Source: Desulfosporosinus shakirovi
Lineage (GTDB): Bacteria; Bacillota; Desulfitobacteriia; Desulfitobacteriales; Desulfitobacteriaceae
Assembly (NCBI RefSeq): GCF_020595055.1
Contig: NZ_JAJDOO010000012.1
Coordinates: 1 to 64,000, forward strand
Direction of reading: 5' to 3'
DNA length: 64,000 nucleotides
Shown: piece after piece, positions 16,200 through 26,554 of the stretch
Position numbering within the stretch: the stretch's first letter is position 1
Layout: each line of letters starts with the position of its first letter
Translations under genes and position numbers: made by a program
The notes under the pieces: generated by a model
The model's database searches: none
What the model saw: the letters and a program-made list of their open reading frames with translations, nothing else
What the model was told of the DNA's origin: nothing

Positions 16200-17828
16200 T
16201 TAGCTCAATAATGAGCTAAGGACTTTCCATACCGGCTTTAGAGAATCCCTGCGTATAAGGGATATCTTGATTGGATAAGGAAGATATTCAGCTAACTGAT
16301 CCAGATCATCTTCAACCGTAACTTGGTCAACCTTATTTAACAAAGTAATCATAGGCTTATCCGCGCATTCCAGCTGAATTAGCACCTCTCGAACAGTTTC
16401 AGCGTGCTGAACCGCTTGCGGATGGCTTGCATCGACAACATGAATCAAAACATCGGCTTGTTTAACTTCTTCTAATGTCGCAATAAAGGCTCGCAGTAGT
16501 TGTGTCGGTAATTTCCGAATAAACCCAACCGTATCGCTCAAGAGAATTTCTAAACAAGAGTCTATTTTAATACTGCGGACAATCGGGTCTAATGTAGCAA
16601 ATAGTTTGTTCTCTCCAACCGGTAAGTCTGACCGACTGCCCGCTTGTTCCATGGCCATTTTCATGAACGTGGTTTTTCCGGTATTAGTGTACCCTACTAA
16701 AGCAACAATGGGCATACCGCTTTTCGTTCTTTGGCGACGTTGAACATCTCGGTGCTGCAAGACTAGTTTTAATTCTTTATCCAACTGGTTTATGCGATCT
16801 CGCATTCTTCTGCGATCTAACTCTAATTTAGTTTCACCAGGGCCCCGCGATCCTACTCCCGCACCTAAACGCGAGAGAGCTTGTCCCTGTCCGGTCAAAA
16901 ATGGCAAGAGGTGTTTAAGTTGAGCCAATTCGACTTGAAGTTTACCCTCTCGAGATTGAGCTCTCTGAGCAAAGATGTCTAAAATCAATCCGGTTCGGTC
17001 TAACACTTTTAGCCCAGTCTCCATCTCCAAGGTTCGCGATTGTGTTGGAGACAGTTCATCATCACAGATCAAAACATTGGCTTCAGTTTCCTGTAAACGA
17101 TGAATTAGTTCTTCAAGTTTTCCGCTTCCAAAGTAACTGCGTGACTGACCGTAACGCCGCAGTTGGACCATTTGGCCCACTACATCCACTCCCGCAGTAC
17201 GGGCTAGTTCTCGCAGTTCTTTTAAATCTTCATTGGTTTCTTGTTCACAGTCTTCCAGAGCAATTAAGAAAGCGAGTTCTTTAACTTTTTGTGACCTTTC
17301 TATCTTAGTACTGCTTCCTGATCCAATCTTTGAAAGGTCAGCAAGAGCATCATTATAGTCAAACTTATGCCAGTTTTGGGGACTTAGGTTAACAATATAA
17401 GGGTCCTTCTCCTCTGTCCGGAAGGCGATTTGAATTCCAGTAAACTTCCCCTCAAGAACTCCGACAGATGCCATGCTTTCAAGTCTAAGAGATTCCAAGG
17501 CACTATGATCTAGAGGACTCAGCTTAAAGTTCCCATTAGGATGTGTATGGATGCACCGCAGATGTTTTCCAATTGACCTGCCTTTAATAGGTGGGAGGGT
17601 TACTGTGGCATGACGACCTACAGCCGCGGCCAACAGGATACCGGCACGTGAGAGATAGATGACTATTTCTCGATTCCAAAGTTGAGTTAGGCGTATGAGC
17701 TCTTTAAGAATTTCCGGATGGATTAGTTCAGAACGTTCAGTCTTAATGTCCGCAAGTTTCTTAAGTTCTTGTAACTGACTTGCCCGAATACCGGATAAGT
17801 CTCCCGAAATATCCATATCCATATTCAC
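16200..17828 (-). CDS. hflX: Ribosome-associated GTPase HflX
   Basis: The 542-residue protein is longer than the usual 420 because of an N-terminal domain of about 190 residues (IVIYLSRAGILLAAAVGRHATV and on), a form common in clostridial relatives. The HflX glycine-rich domain follows (RRYGQSRSYFGSGKLEEL). The GTPase domain has GYTNTGKTT (G1), DTVGFIRKLP (G3) and NKVD (G4). HflX splits stalled 70S ribosomes under stress. The ynbB-like gene follows within 41 bases, probably one operon. Confidence 0.93.
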   Translation of the reverse strand: MNMDMDISGDLSGIRASQLQELKKLADIKTERSELIHPEILKELIRLTQLWNREIVIYLSRAGILLAAAVGRHATVTLPPIKGRSIGKHLRCIHTHPNGNFKLSPLDHSALESLRLESMASVGVLEGKFTGIQIAFRTEEKDPYIVNLSPQNWHKFDYNDALADLSKIGSGSSTKIERSQKVKELAFLIALEDCEQETNEDLKELRELARTAGVDVVGQMVQLRRYGQSRSYFGSGKLEELIHRLQETEANVLICDDELSPTQSRTLEMETGLKVLDRTGLILDIFAQRAQSREGKLQVELAQLKHLLPFLTGQGQALSRLGAGVGSRGPGETKLELDRRRMRDRINQLDKELKLVLQHRDVQRRQRTKSGMPIVALVGYTNTGKTTFMKMAMEQAGSRSDLPVGENKLFATLDPIVRSIKIDSCLEILLSDTVGFIRKLPTQLLRAFIATLEEVKQADVLIHVVDASHPQAVQHAETVREVLIQLECADKPMITLLNKVDQVTVEDDLDQLAEYLPYPIKISLIRRDSLKPVWKVLSSLLS

Positions 17829-17961
17829 AGACTACCTCGTATTCTTAGTGTAAAGTGCTATCAATAAGCACTCAATTGGTCGCGCAGTTTCTTAGAAAAC
17901 TTAACTATCGCCAAGAATGGTGGATTTCCTGACTAAAAAAATCCTATAACGTTAGTAGATC

Positions 17962-18948
17962 TCAAAGATTTTCCAAGTTAATATCGACGGGCAAGATCTG
18001 GATGAGTTCTTCTCGGCTGGAACTTGGTTTTTGAAACAAGCGAACAGCCTGTTTTCGCACCGTTTTTTCTACGAGATTTCGTACAAGCCGAGCATTTCCG
18101 GCATAGCGGTGAGAACTTAACAAGATTTGAAGATGGAAACGGAGGGTGTCTTCAGCATCTGTTGTCAACTCATATTGCCGAGTTTTAAACATCAGTTTTC
18201 CGATAGCCAACAATTCATCGATAGTATAGTCCGGAAAATCAATATGTATGGGAAAGCGTGACCTCAGACCCGGATTAGTTTGCAAAAACCAGTCCATTTC
18301 TTGACTATAGCCAGCTAAGATTAATATAAAACTATCTTTGTTGTCTTCCATTTCTTTCACCAATACATCGATAGATTCTTTTCCAAAGTCTTTTTCTCCG
18401 CCTCGGGCTAAGGAATATGCCTCATCTACAAATAGGATTCCGCCTAAAGCCTTTTTAAGTTGCTCCCGAGTTTTTTGAGCGGTATGGCCAATATATTCAC
18501 CGACCAGATCTGCGCGTTCACACTCGATTATATGTCCTTTTTGCAGAACTCCCATTTCTTTAAACAATCGCCCGACTAAACGTGCCACTGTCGTCTTGCC
18601 CGTTCCGGGATTCCCTTTGAAAATCATATGGAGTACAAGGGGTTCAGCGATGAGTTTTTCATGAGTTCTTCGTTTTTGAATTTCTACAAAGGCTTGTAAA
18701 TCTCTTATGAGACGTTTTACAATGATTAATCCAATGTAAGACTCTAACTCATTCAAAATTTCAGCGACTTTGTCTTTGTTGTCCTTATCCCGGTCTTTTT
18801 CAATGGAAGCAGGATTACTTTTACGCACTCGTCCAATCCCCGCCATATCTGCTACAGGTGTATGTATTTGTTCCGTCTTGGGGGGCAAGGGAGTGTGAAT
18901 AACCGGCGGTATTTGGTTGTCCGGACCAAACATTATTCTAATTGTCAT
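17962..18948 (-). CDS. spoVK: Stage V sporulation protein K, AAA ATPase
   Basis: About 328 residues of the CbbX/SpoVK AAA family. A variable N-terminus (to about 75) precedes one AAA module with Walker A GNPGTGKTT, Walker B GILFVDEAYSLA, and arginine fingers in PGLRSRFPIHIDFPD. SpoVK is needed for late spore maturation in Bacillus. A GTG at 18960 is possible, but GGGAGG overlaps it, so I prefer the ATG at 18948. It is downstream of typA and upstream of hflX on the same strand. Its presence supports an endospore former. Confidence 0.88.
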   Translation of the reverse strand: MTIRIMFGPDNQIPPVIHTPLPPKTEQIHTPVADMAGIGRVRKSNPASIEKDRDKDNKDKVAEILNELESYIGLIIVKRLIRDLQAFVEIQKRRTHEKLIAEPLVLHMIFKGNPGTGKTTVARLVGRLFKEMGVLQKGHIIECERADLVGEYIGHTAQKTREQLKKALGGILFVDEAYSLARGGEKDFGKESIDVLVKEMEDNKDSFILILAGYSQEMDWFLQTNPGLRSRFPIHIDFPDYTIDELLAIGKLMFKTRQYELTTDAEDTLRFHLQILLSSHRYAGNARLVRNLVEKTVRKQAVRLFQKPSSSREELIQILPVDINLENL

Positions 18949-19021
18949 AAGTACAGGCACCTCCCATCCTTACTACTATACGCAAGTAAAGATGAAAGGT
19001 GTCAGGTTAAACCTATTGTTA

Positions 19022-20845
19022 TTATTTCCCTGTTAAACTCTTTGCATAACGTACACGAGCCGTGTGATCTAAAAATTTCTTACGAAGTCGGACGCTTTTA
19101 GGGGTGATTTCAACCAACTCATCGTCGTTAATAAACTCTAAAGATTGCTCCAAGGATAATTCTCTGGGTTTATCAAGTCGCAAAGCTTCGTCGGCTGAAC
19201 TGGTACGCATATTTGTGAGTTGCTTTTTCTTGCAAACATTTACTTCAATATCTTGTTCACGTTTATTTTCCCCAACAATCATGCCTGCATATACATGCAG
19301 ACCCGGGTCCACAAATAATGCGCCTCGTTCTTGAGCTGAATAAAGGCCGTAAGCGTTTGTTTCGCCCTCTTCAAAGGCAATCAGCGCTCCGCGATTTCGT
19401 CCTGGAATATCCCCCTTATAGGGTTCATAACCCAGGAACATATGACTCATCATTCCTTCTCCGCGTGTTTGAGATAAAAACTCTCCCCGGAAGCCGATCA
19501 GGCCTCGAGCCGGAATCTTAAACTCGACACGCATTTGGGTTTCCGAGAGGTTCGTCATATTCGCCATTTCAGCCTTACGCTTCCCCAGGAGTTCCATAAT
19601 AGCGCCTAAAGAACTTTCATGGAGGTCACAAATTAAAAATTCCATAGGTTCGCATTTGACGCCGTCAATCATCTTATAAATAACTTCAGGTTTTGACACT
19701 TGGAGTTCGTACCCTTCGCGACGCATGTTTTCAATCAAGATTGAGAGGTGAAGTTCTCCCCTGCCGGAAACCTGAAAACTATCGGCAGAGTCAGTCTCTT
19801 CAACTCGTAAGCTGACGTTAGTCTCTACCTCTTTCCAGAGTCGCTCACGTATCTTTCGTGAGGTTACAAAAGTTCCTTCTCGTCCGGCAAAGGGGCTATT
19901 ATTAACCATGAAATTCATAGACAAAGTTGGTTCGTCCACTTCAATGGTCGGTAATGCTTCCGGGCTCAATGCACAAGCAACAGTTTCCCCAATATTGGCA
20001 CTGGTCAAGCCGGTAAGCGCTACGATTTCTCCGGCCGAAGCCTCAGGAACAACTTCACGCTTTAAGCCGTCATAAATCATAACTTTACCTATTTTGGTAC
20101 GTTCAAAACTTTCATCTCTTTTGATTAAGGTTACATTTTCGTTTTGGTGAATTATCCCGCGAACGATACGGCCAACAACAATTTTCCCTACATAATCGTC
20201 ATAGTCCAGGGTGGTAACCAGCATTTGGAAGGGTGCTTCAAGATCAACAACCGGTGCAGGAATGTTTTCTAAGATGACATTAAACAGAGGGACTAAAGAG
20301 TCTGCCAAAGCATCATGTTCAAGTCCGGCTATTCCTGTCCGGGCGGAAGCATAGACGACCGGAAAATCTAACTGCTCATCATCTGCCCCCAGCTCAATAA
20401 AGAGATCTAATACTTCGTCGACCACTTCGGCAGGGCGAGCATCAGGGCGGTCTATTTTATTAATAACAACAATCGGAACAAGCTTAAGTTCTAAAGCCTT
20501 TCGTAAAACGAAGCGTGTTTGAGGCATTGGTCCTTCAAAGGAATCAACAATGAGGAGTACCCCATTCACCATCTGTAATACCCGTTCGACCTCTCCACCG
20601 AAGTCCGCATGTCCCGGCGTGTCAATAATATTGATCTTTGTTCCTTGCCATTGTACCGCAGTGTTTTTGGATAAAATAGTAATTCCACGTTCACGCTCTA
20701 AATCATTGGAATCCATAACGCGCTCAATTACTTGTTGATTTGCTCGGAAGGTTCCACTTTGTCTTAACATAGCATCAACAAGCGTGGTTTTCCCATGATC
20801 TACGTGAGCGATAATTGCAATGTTTCTTAAATTTTGAGTTTCCAT
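19022..20845 (-). CDS. typA: Translational GTPase TypA/BipA
   Basis: This 607-residue protein has the normal BipA length. It shows [10 protein letters not shown] (G1), the effector region [19 protein letters not shown] (G3) and [10 protein letters not shown] (G4), EF-G-like domains after it, and the BipA-specific C-terminus (YAKSLTGK end). BipA helps assemble the 50S subunit and supports growth under stress and at low temperature. It is monocistronic or leads into spoVK, 74 bases away. Confidence 0.95.
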   Translation of the reverse strand: METQNLRNIAIIAHVDHGKTTLVDAMLRQSGTFRANQQVIERVMDSNDLERERGITILSKNTAVQWQGTKINIIDTPGHADFGGEVERVLQMVNGVLLIVDSFEGPMPQTRFVLRKALELKLVPIVVINKIDRPDARPAEVVDEVLDLFIELGADDEQLDFPVVYASARTGIAGLEHDALADSLVPLFNVILENIPAPVVDLEAPFQMLVTTLDYDDYVGKIVVGRIVRGIIHQNENVTLIKRDESFERTKIGKVMIYDGLKREVVPEASAGEIVALTGLTSANIGETVACALSPEALPTIEVDEPTLSMNFMVNNSPFAGREGTFVTSRKIRERLWKEVETNVSLRVEETDSADSFQVSGRGELHLSILIENMRREGYELQVSKPEVIYKMIDGVKCEPMEFLICDLHESSLGAIMELLGKRKAEMANMTNLSETQMRVEFKIPARGLIGFRGEFLSQTRGEGMMSHMFLGYEPYKGDIPGRNRGALIAFEEGETNAYGLYSAQERGALFVDPGLHVYAGMIVGENKREQDIEVNVCKKKQLTNMRTSSADEALRLDKPRELSLEQSLEFINDDELVEITPKSVRLRKKFLDHTARVRYAKSLTGK

Positions 20846-20919
20846 AGTTGGGCTGAATTCCTTTCTTTCACTAAATAAAAATATATCACTTTAAGATATC
20901 ACAGTTGAGTACTGAATTC

Positions 20920-20970
20920 AAGCATGAAGAACTAAGTTCGGCAAAAAACCGAACTTAGTTCTTCATGCTT
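20920..20970. terminator. Strong 22-bp terminator hairpin after hfq
   Basis: A perfect 22-bp stem (AAGCATGAAGAAC... with its mirror) surrounds a 7-base A-rich loop. It lies between the hfq stop (21012) and the typA start (20845) and ends the mutS-to-hfq gene row. Confidence 0.75.
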
Positions 20971-21011
20971 TCGGAATTATCCGTATTTAATAAGTATTAT
21001 CTATTGATTCA

Positions 21012-21272
21012 TTAAATTCCTTTAGCCGAACTTGATTCTCCGGCACTTGCTGCAGCTAAGTTAATTGGACGAATAGGCATTACGGTTGAAATAGCATGTT
21101 TATAAACCATTTGTTGTCTGCCTTCAAACTCGATAACAACGGTAAAGTTATCGAACCCTTTGATAAGTCCCTTAAGTTGAAACCCGTTAACCAAATAAAT
21201 GGTAACAGGAAGGTTTTCCTTGCGTATTTGATTTAAAAAGGTATCTTGTAAATTGATGGGCGATTTGTTCAT
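21012..21272 (-). CDS. hfq: RNA chaperone Hfq
   Basis: This 86-residue Sm-like protein forms the hexamer that binds sRNA and mRNA. The Sm1 motif reads [22 protein letters not shown], and Sm2 reads the canonical YKHAIST. The proximal-face Gln and the YKH signature are intact. GGAGG precedes the ATG. It directly follows miaA, the conserved miaA-hfq order of many bacteria. Confidence 0.95.
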   Translation of the reverse strand: MNKSPINLQDTFLNQIRKENLPVTIYLVNGFQLKGLIKGFDNFTVVIEFEGRQQMVYKHAISTVMPIRPINLAAASAGESSSAKGI

Positions 21273-21309
21273 TTATTTTCCTCCATCACCTTATTTTTCT
21301 ACTTCTTAT

Positions 21310-22251
21310 CTATTTTACACGAGATTGACAAGCTCTGCAAGCCTGAACCACGGACTCCAGTATTACATTAAGATCAACTTCAAGATCATACCAACTGATT
21401 CTGGGATCTCGACGAAACCAAGTCAGCTGTCGTTTAGCAAAATGACGTGTGTCTCTCTGCAGTAAACGGAGCATTTCCCGTTGTGTCACAAGTCCTTTTA
21501 GGAACCAAATCGCGTGTCGATAACCAATACTTTGCAAAGGTTTTAAGGTTAGTGAATAACCCTCCCTCATGAGACTGAGAGTTTCATTGATTAAACCTTG
21601 GGACAACATTTCGACGCACCGTTGGTTGATACGTTCGTAGATGAGATTGCGCGGTGCAGTTAATCCAATATATACAATAGATGAATCAAGGGTTTGATAT
21701 TGATCATCCTTAAATTGACGTTGACTTGATATAGTTTTACCGGTTAATTCAAAGATTTCAAGTGCTCGAGTAACTCGCAAGACATCGTTAGGGTGAAGTT
21801 GCTCAGCTGTTTCAGGATCGCGTTTCTTTAGCTCTTCATGCAATAATAAGTTTCCGTGCAGTTCTGCAAACTCATTCCATTTGAGGCGAATTTCTTCACA
21901 GCCCTGTTGCGAAAAGTCATAGGGGTCCAGCAAGGAACGTATATAAAGCCCAGTTCCACCAACTACTATCGGAACATGTCCACGGCTCCTAATCTCGTCA
22001 ATTAAAGAAGTGGCCATAACTTTAAACTGTGCCGCAGTAAAGGACTCTGTAGGATCAAGAAAATCAATAAGGTGATGTGGAACGAGTTCAAGTTCTGCCC
22101 TGGATGGTTTAGCTGATCCAATGTCAAGTTTTTGATAAACTTGGACAGAATCCCCAGAAATAATTTCTCCACCGATCTTCTGGGCAAGTGCTAAACCAAG
22201 TGCTGACTTACCTATACCCGTCGGGCCAATGATTATTACAAGTGGATACAC
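21310..22251 (-). CDS. miaA: tRNA dimethylallyltransferase
   Basis: MiaA puts a dimethylallyl group on A37 of tRNAs reading U-starting codons; MiaB, encoded at 31635, then methylthiolates the product. The 313 residues include the P-loop GPTGIGKSALG, the DSVQVYQKLDIGSAKP motif and the GGTGLYIRSLLDP motif. Start is GTG after GGAGATG. It overlaps neither neighbour but is 14 bases from the methyltransferase gene upstream, so it is in operon with mutL and hfq. Confidence 0.95.
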   Translation of the reverse strand: MYPLVIIIGPTGIGKSALGLALAQKIGGEIISGDSVQVYQKLDIGSAKPSRAELELVPHHLIDFLDPTESFTAAQFKVMATSLIDEIRSRGHVPIVVGGTGLYIRSLLDPYDFSQQGCEEIRLKWNEFAELHGNLLLHEELKKRDPETAEQLHPNDVLRVTRALEIFELTGKTISSQRQFKDDQYQTLDSSIVYIGLTAPRNLIYERINQRCVEMLSQGLINETLSLMREGYSLTLKPLQSIGYRHAIWFLKGLVTQREMLRLLQRDTRHFAKRQLTWFRRDPRISWYDLEVDLNVILESVVQACRACQSRVK

Positions 22252-22264
22252 CTAACCATCTCCA

Positions 22265-23065
22265 TCAAATTATAATTACACCATAATCAACTGGGCTGTA
22301 TTTTCCACCAAGGAGTATTTCGAATCCGAGACGTTGGAATTCCGAACTGTTTTTTCGTTCTTTTAAAACAACTCTGCGTCGCGCAATGCGGCATGCTTCT
22401 AAAATCGACTTGTTTTCCAGCGGACTATGGTTTGACCAGCTGTGTAAGGGTTGAATTGAGTCAGAATTTTTACAGGTATTGCGAAACATTGGATCAAAAT
22501 AGACGACATCGACAGAGTTATCTGGAATGCAACTTAAATAATCCCTGTGTTCCCCCCAGCATACTTTGATTCTTTGAGACGCTTGTGTTAAAGCGTACCA
22601 TGTGTCTTGTTTATCCTTAGATGTAGAGCCAGGGATGATCTTAGCGAAATGGTTCAGTCCATCTTGTACTATGGCGGCTAAAATCGGAGACTTTTCTATC
22701 GCTTGAACCCTCCCACTTTTTCCGACAGCCCATGCCCCAATGAGTGTATCTGTTCCTAAACCCAGGGTAGCATCAATTAATGAGTCTCCGTCTTTTAACT
22801 GAGTTGCATCAAGATAACGATCATATCCACCACGCAGAAGATTCATCAGTCTAATGACAGCCATACTTGGATGAAAGGCTATTCGCGACTGCCCATTAAG
22901 CAAGAAAACTCCTCGTCTGGTAATCCTAAGCTCTGGCTGGTCCCCATTTTCGCTCCGTGCTAAGGTCCAGTTACCCCCGGGTTGCTGAAGAAACCATTCC
23001 AGTCTTTCTTGAAGTTCGGAGTCAAGATGAGTTGTCCTTATAAGGATGGGGCTTTCACTAAACAT
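22265..23065 (-). CDS. Class I SAM-dependent methyltransferase, RsmJ-like
   Basis: In this 266-residue protein, the SAM-binding motif is DSLIDATLGLGTDTLIGAW, followed by an acidic pocket residue (IEKS) and the late motif VVYFDPMF. This combination matches the DUF548/RsmJ-type family; Escherichia RsmJ methylates a guanosine in 16S rRNA. The protein here is longer at the N-terminus and its target is not known. GGAGG precedes the ATG. It lies between mutL and miaA, consistent with an RNA-modification role. Confidence 0.75.
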   Translation of the reverse strand: MFSESPILIRTTHLDSELQERLEWFLQQPGGNWTLARSENGDQPELRITRRGVFLLNGQSRIAFHPSMAVIRLMNLLRGGYDRYLDATQLKDGDSLIDATLGLGTDTLIGAWAVGKSGRVQAIEKSPILAAIVQDGLNHFAKIIPGSTSKDKQDTWYALTQASQRIKVCWGEHRDYLSCIPDNSVDVVYFDPMFRNTCKNSDSIQPLHSWSNHSPLENKSILEACRIARRRVVLKERKNSSEFQRLGFEILLGGKYSPVDYGVIII

Positions 23066-23249
23066 AGAGCCTCCAGTTTTTTGCGTATTTAGTAGTATAC
23101 CCTTAACAACAGACAGGCAAACTCCAGATGTCTATCAATTACTAATCGCTGAAAGGCAACGAATGCTACGCTTCAGATGGATAAAAACCTCCCACGTGTT
23201 ACAGTGAAAGAGAAAATACGAGTTAAAGCCTCCTGCTAAACCGAGTTTT

Positions 23250-25223
23250 TTAGGTACGATAAAAACGCTTTTCTAGTTCCGAACGTGTCATTGTAACCAT
23301 TGTAGGCCGTCCGTGTGGACAGGTATAGGGATTTTCTGTGCGGCTGAGGCTGGCCATCAGTTGTTCCATTTCAGGCAAGCTAAGGGAGTCTTTCGCTTTA
23401 ATCGATTCCTTACAGGCTAACATATAAATCCATTCTTCTAATATTTTATCAAACGTCGGCGGTGAATTTTTTAGCAACACCTCTTCAATGAATTGTCTCA
23501 GCAAATCATCGGCTTGAAATGAACCTGTTTGAACGGGTACGCCACGCAGTAAATAAGTTCGAGAGCCAAATTGCTCTATAATAAATCCCATTTCATTTAA
23601 AATCCATAAGTTTTCTATAAGGACCTGCTCTTCTTGAAGAGTAAACTCCATGGGAAGGGGTATTAAAAGGGCCTGGCTGGATTGTTCAGCTTGTCTGAAC
23701 TCTCTCAGCAGTCGTTCATAGTTTACCCGTTCATGAGCCGCATGTTGATCGATCATTATAAGCACCTTACCATCTGTAGCCAAGATATAGGTGTTAAACA
23801 GTTGTGTCAATGGCCACATATGACTAAGAGATTCTGTAGATTCTGCATCAATCTGAGCGGTGGAACTTTCTTGAATGTCTAAATAATCCTTTACTGTCTC
23901 CTGATGGCGTTGATATAAATTTTTTTGATCATCCTTGGGTATTTCAAGGTTGGCCGACGCTTTAAAATCAGACACAACAGTTTCTGGAGACTTGTGAAGT
24001 ATCTCGGTTTGATTAGTAAATTTGATTTGTGATTGTTCATACTCATGAGGTTTATGGGTCTGTTTAGAATGCATACCTGGTAAGCTTGGCGCTTCTGACT
24101 CACGAATGTCGATCTTTTGATAAGAGCTTGGTGACAGGGTTAAGGATTTAGAATTTTGAACCTCAGCTAAAGTTAAGGGAACCTGGGATTTAGGGGAGAT
24201 TGAGGATTTAGTTTGAATTGAGGGGAAAGGTTTACTATTGATCAACCCCCGATAAACCGTTTCACGTATGAATTGGATTAAGGCTCGCTCCTCCTTAAAC
24301 CGCACATCCATTTTTGTAGGATGAACATTCACATCATAATCAGAAGGAGAAACAGTTAAATGCAATACCACAACAGGATGAAGCTTTACGGGTATAAGGG
24401 TATGATACCCTTCAGCCAGAGCACGACTTAGAATTGGTGAGCGAACTATCCGTCCATTGATCATAAAAAATTGCGCTTGTTTGGAAGAACGAACCAAGTT
24501 TGGGGGGCTGATAAAACCTGCCAGATGCCATTTTTCTTGTTGTTCGTTAATGGGAATGAGTTGGCGAGCAATATCATATCCCAGAACCGTACCTATGGCT
24601 TCCCGTAAATCTCCACGTCCTGTGGTTTGTAATACGACCTGTTGAGGGTGGGTCAAGGAAAAGGAAATATCCGGATGCGCCAGGGCAATTCGTCCGATGG
24701 TATCACTAATTAAGCCAAATTCAGTTGGAGTGGATTTTAGAAATTTTAAGCGAGCAGGTGTGTTATAAAAAAGGTCGCGTACGGTCACAGAAGTTCCTAC
24801 AGGACATCCGATTTCTTTAAGTTCTGCTTTTTCTCCTCCGTGAAGGGTGAGACTCAATCCGGCAGCCTCATTGACTGGTCGTGAGGAAATTTCCAAGTGG
24901 GAAACGGAAGCAATACTCGGGAGTGCTTCCCCTCTAAAGCCGAGAGTTTGCAAATGATTTAAGTCTTCGATCTGAGAAATTTTACTTGTCGCATGACGTA
25001 TCACCGCCAAAGGCAAGTCTGTAATTCCGATTCCGCTGCCATCATCCCGCACCCTAATTAAAGGTACTCCGTTTCCTTCAATAGTAATATCAATGTGTTT
25101 TGCACCTGAATCTATGGAATTTTCAACTAACTCCTTAACCACAGAGGCTGGACGTTCAACGACTTCACCGGCAGAGATTTGGTTTGCAGAATGAGCATCA
25201 AGAATATGAATAACCGGTGTCAA
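23250..25223 (-). CDS. mutL: DNA mismatch repair protein MutL
   Basis: Of 657 residues: a GHKL ATPase domain (ELVENSIDSGA, RDDGSGI, GFRGEALPSI), a long Ser/Gln/Lys-rich linker (about 350-450), and a C-terminal domain with the endonuclease motif DQHAAHERVNYE plus ACKESIKAKDS and CPHGRPT. It is thus a nicking-competent MutL, as in bacteria without MutH. Start is TTG, overlapping the upstream deacetylase stop by four bases, so the two are probably translationally coupled. The cognate mutS lies two genes upstream. Confidence 0.95.
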   Translation of the reverse strand: MTPVIHILDAHSANQISAGEVVERPASVVKELVENSIDSGAKHIDITIEGNGVPLIRVRDDGSGIGITDLPLAVIRHATSKISQIEDLNHLQTLGFRGEALPSIASVSHLEISSRPVNEAAGLSLTLHGGEKAELKEIGCPVGTSVTVRDLFYNTPARLKFLKSTPTEFGLISDTIGRIALAHPDISFSLTHPQQVVLQTTGRGDLREAIGTVLGYDIARQLIPINEQQEKWHLAGFISPPNLVRSSKQAQFFMINGRIVRSPILSRALAEGYHTLIPVKLHPVVVLHLTVSPSDYDVNVHPTKMDVRFKEERALIQFIRETVYRGLINSKPFPSIQTKSSISPKSQVPLTLAEVQNSKSLTLSPSSYQKIDIRESEAPSLPGMHSKQTHKPHEYEQSQIKFTNQTEILHKSPETVVSDFKASANLEIPKDDQKNLYQRHQETVKDYLDIQESSTAQIDAESTESLSHMWPLTQLFNTYILATDGKVLIMIDQHAAHERVNYERLLREFRQAEQSSQALLIPLPMEFTLQEEQVLIENLWILNEMGFIIEQFGSRTYLLRGVPVQTGSFQADDLLRQFIEEVLLKNSPPTFDKILEEWIYMLACKESIKAKDSLSLPEMEQLMASLSRTENPYTCPHGRPTMVTMTRSELEKRFYRT

Positions 25224-26554
25224 AACTCCATCAGTCCTTCTTTCCTATTCCAAAGGTATTGTTTATCATGCAATTGATTTTGCAAGATTCCAATTGCAAA
25301 ACCTTCATTTGGTTTTTGAAGATGATCCCATAGGTCGTAACCTGCTTGCTCGCAAATTGGGCAGGCTTCGAAAGGAATTCGCACCAATATTGATTTTTCT
25401 GTATATCGTCTGCTTTCAATATAGACGGTTCCGGCGCAATTACTGCACTCTCGTACGTAATCATGTCGAGTTTCTTGGAATCCTTCCGTATCATAATAAA
25501 CTGAATGGGGAATGAATATCCAATTTCCCTTCGGAAAATAAGGCTTGTTTTGAATTGTGAAACTTTGCTTGACTGTTTGCTGCTGCTTTTGAAGATCTTG
25601 AATATAAGGTTTCAAGGCCGCTAAAGTTAACGTGTTACGTTTCAGTTTCTGAGGTTCACGAACATGATGGTAGTCTTCACCGGCAAGGGCAAGTAAGATG
25701 GCTAAGTTGACATATGGAAGTGCCCCTTCAATGGAATATCCCCCTTCAAGAACTGCCAAATCTGGTTGAAGGAGTTCAGTAATTCGTCCGTATCCCCTGG
25801 CAGTTAGATTCATTGAAGCCAGCGGATCGGTAAAATGGTTGTCTTGACCAGCTGAATTAATAATGATTTCCGGAGCAAACGCCTGCAAGCGCGGCAACAC
25901 CCAGTTTTCCACTATGTAATGGTAGCCATCGTCACCGGTACCGGGCGGAAGTGGTATATTCAAAGTTTGATCCCAGGCATTTGGACCGCCTTTTTCATTG
26001 ACGAACCCGCTTCCCGGAAAGAGTGTGCGCCCATCTTGGTGAAGGGAAATAAAGAGAACATTAGGGTCATGGTAAAAGATATCTTGAGTTCCATCTCCAT
26101 GATGAACATCCGTATCCACAATAGCAATTCTCTTTTTACCGAAATGAGCTCTCAGATAGTTAACCAGAATAGCTTCATTATTTAACGAACAAAAGCCGCG
26201 ATTTCCCCAAACCGTTGCTCCTGAATGATGACCTGGGGGGCGAGCCATAACGAAACCGTTGTGGATGTCACCCTTCACTTGCGCTTCCCCCAGCAGAAGT
26301 GAACTTCCGGCGGAAATAAGATGCGGGTCTAAGCTTTTAGTGTGAGCTCCGGGATTAGGAAATAACCCTTGTGTTCTAAGCACATCTTTCATAGTGGCGA
26401 CACGGGGAGAAAACTGCTTAATCTGTGGCAGATCAAGAATTCCTTCTTCAAATAATTGTTCTTGGGTATAAAGGAGACGCTCCTCACGTTCCGGATGAGA
26501 GTCACCTAATGACCAATCAAAGGCAGGGAAAAATAAAATTCCAGTTCTTTTCAT
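25220..26554 (-). CDS. Histone-deacetylase-family amidohydrolase with zinc-ribbon tail
   Basis: Residues 1-300 are a class II HDAC/acetylpolyamine-amidohydrolase domain: RPPGHHSG with the catalytic His pair, the zinc-site DTDVHHGDGTQ, and a Tyr/Gly-rich late loop (LEGGYSIEGALPYV). Residues about 355-420 add a four-cysteine ribbon (CSNCAGTV, CPICEQAG), unusual for the family. Bacterial members remove acyl groups from small amines or proteins; the substrate is unknown. It overlaps both neighbours by four bases (ATGA type), locking it between the hydantoinase gene and mutL. Confidence 0.82.
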   Translation of the reverse strand: MKRTGILFFPAFDWSLGDSHPEREERLLYTQEQLFEEGILDLPQIKQFSPRVATMKDVLRTQGLFPNPGAHTKSLDPHLISAGSSLLLGEAQVKGDIHNGFVMARPPGHHSGATVWGNRGFCSLNNEAILVNYLRAHFGKKRIAIVDTDVHHGDGTQDIFYHDPNVLFISLHQDGRTLFPGSGFVNEKGGPNAWDQTLNIPLPPGTGDDGYHYIVENWVLPRLQAFAPEIIINSAGQDNHFTDPLASMNLTARGYGRITELLQPDLAVLEGGYSIEGALPYVNLAILLALAGEDYHHVREPQKLKRNTLTLAALKPYIQDLQKQQQTVKQSFTIQNKPYFPKGNWIFIPHSVYYDTEGFQETRHDYVRECSNCAGTVYIESRRYTEKSILVRIPFEACPICEQAGYDLWDHLQKPNEGFAIGILQNQLHDKQYLWNRKEGLMEF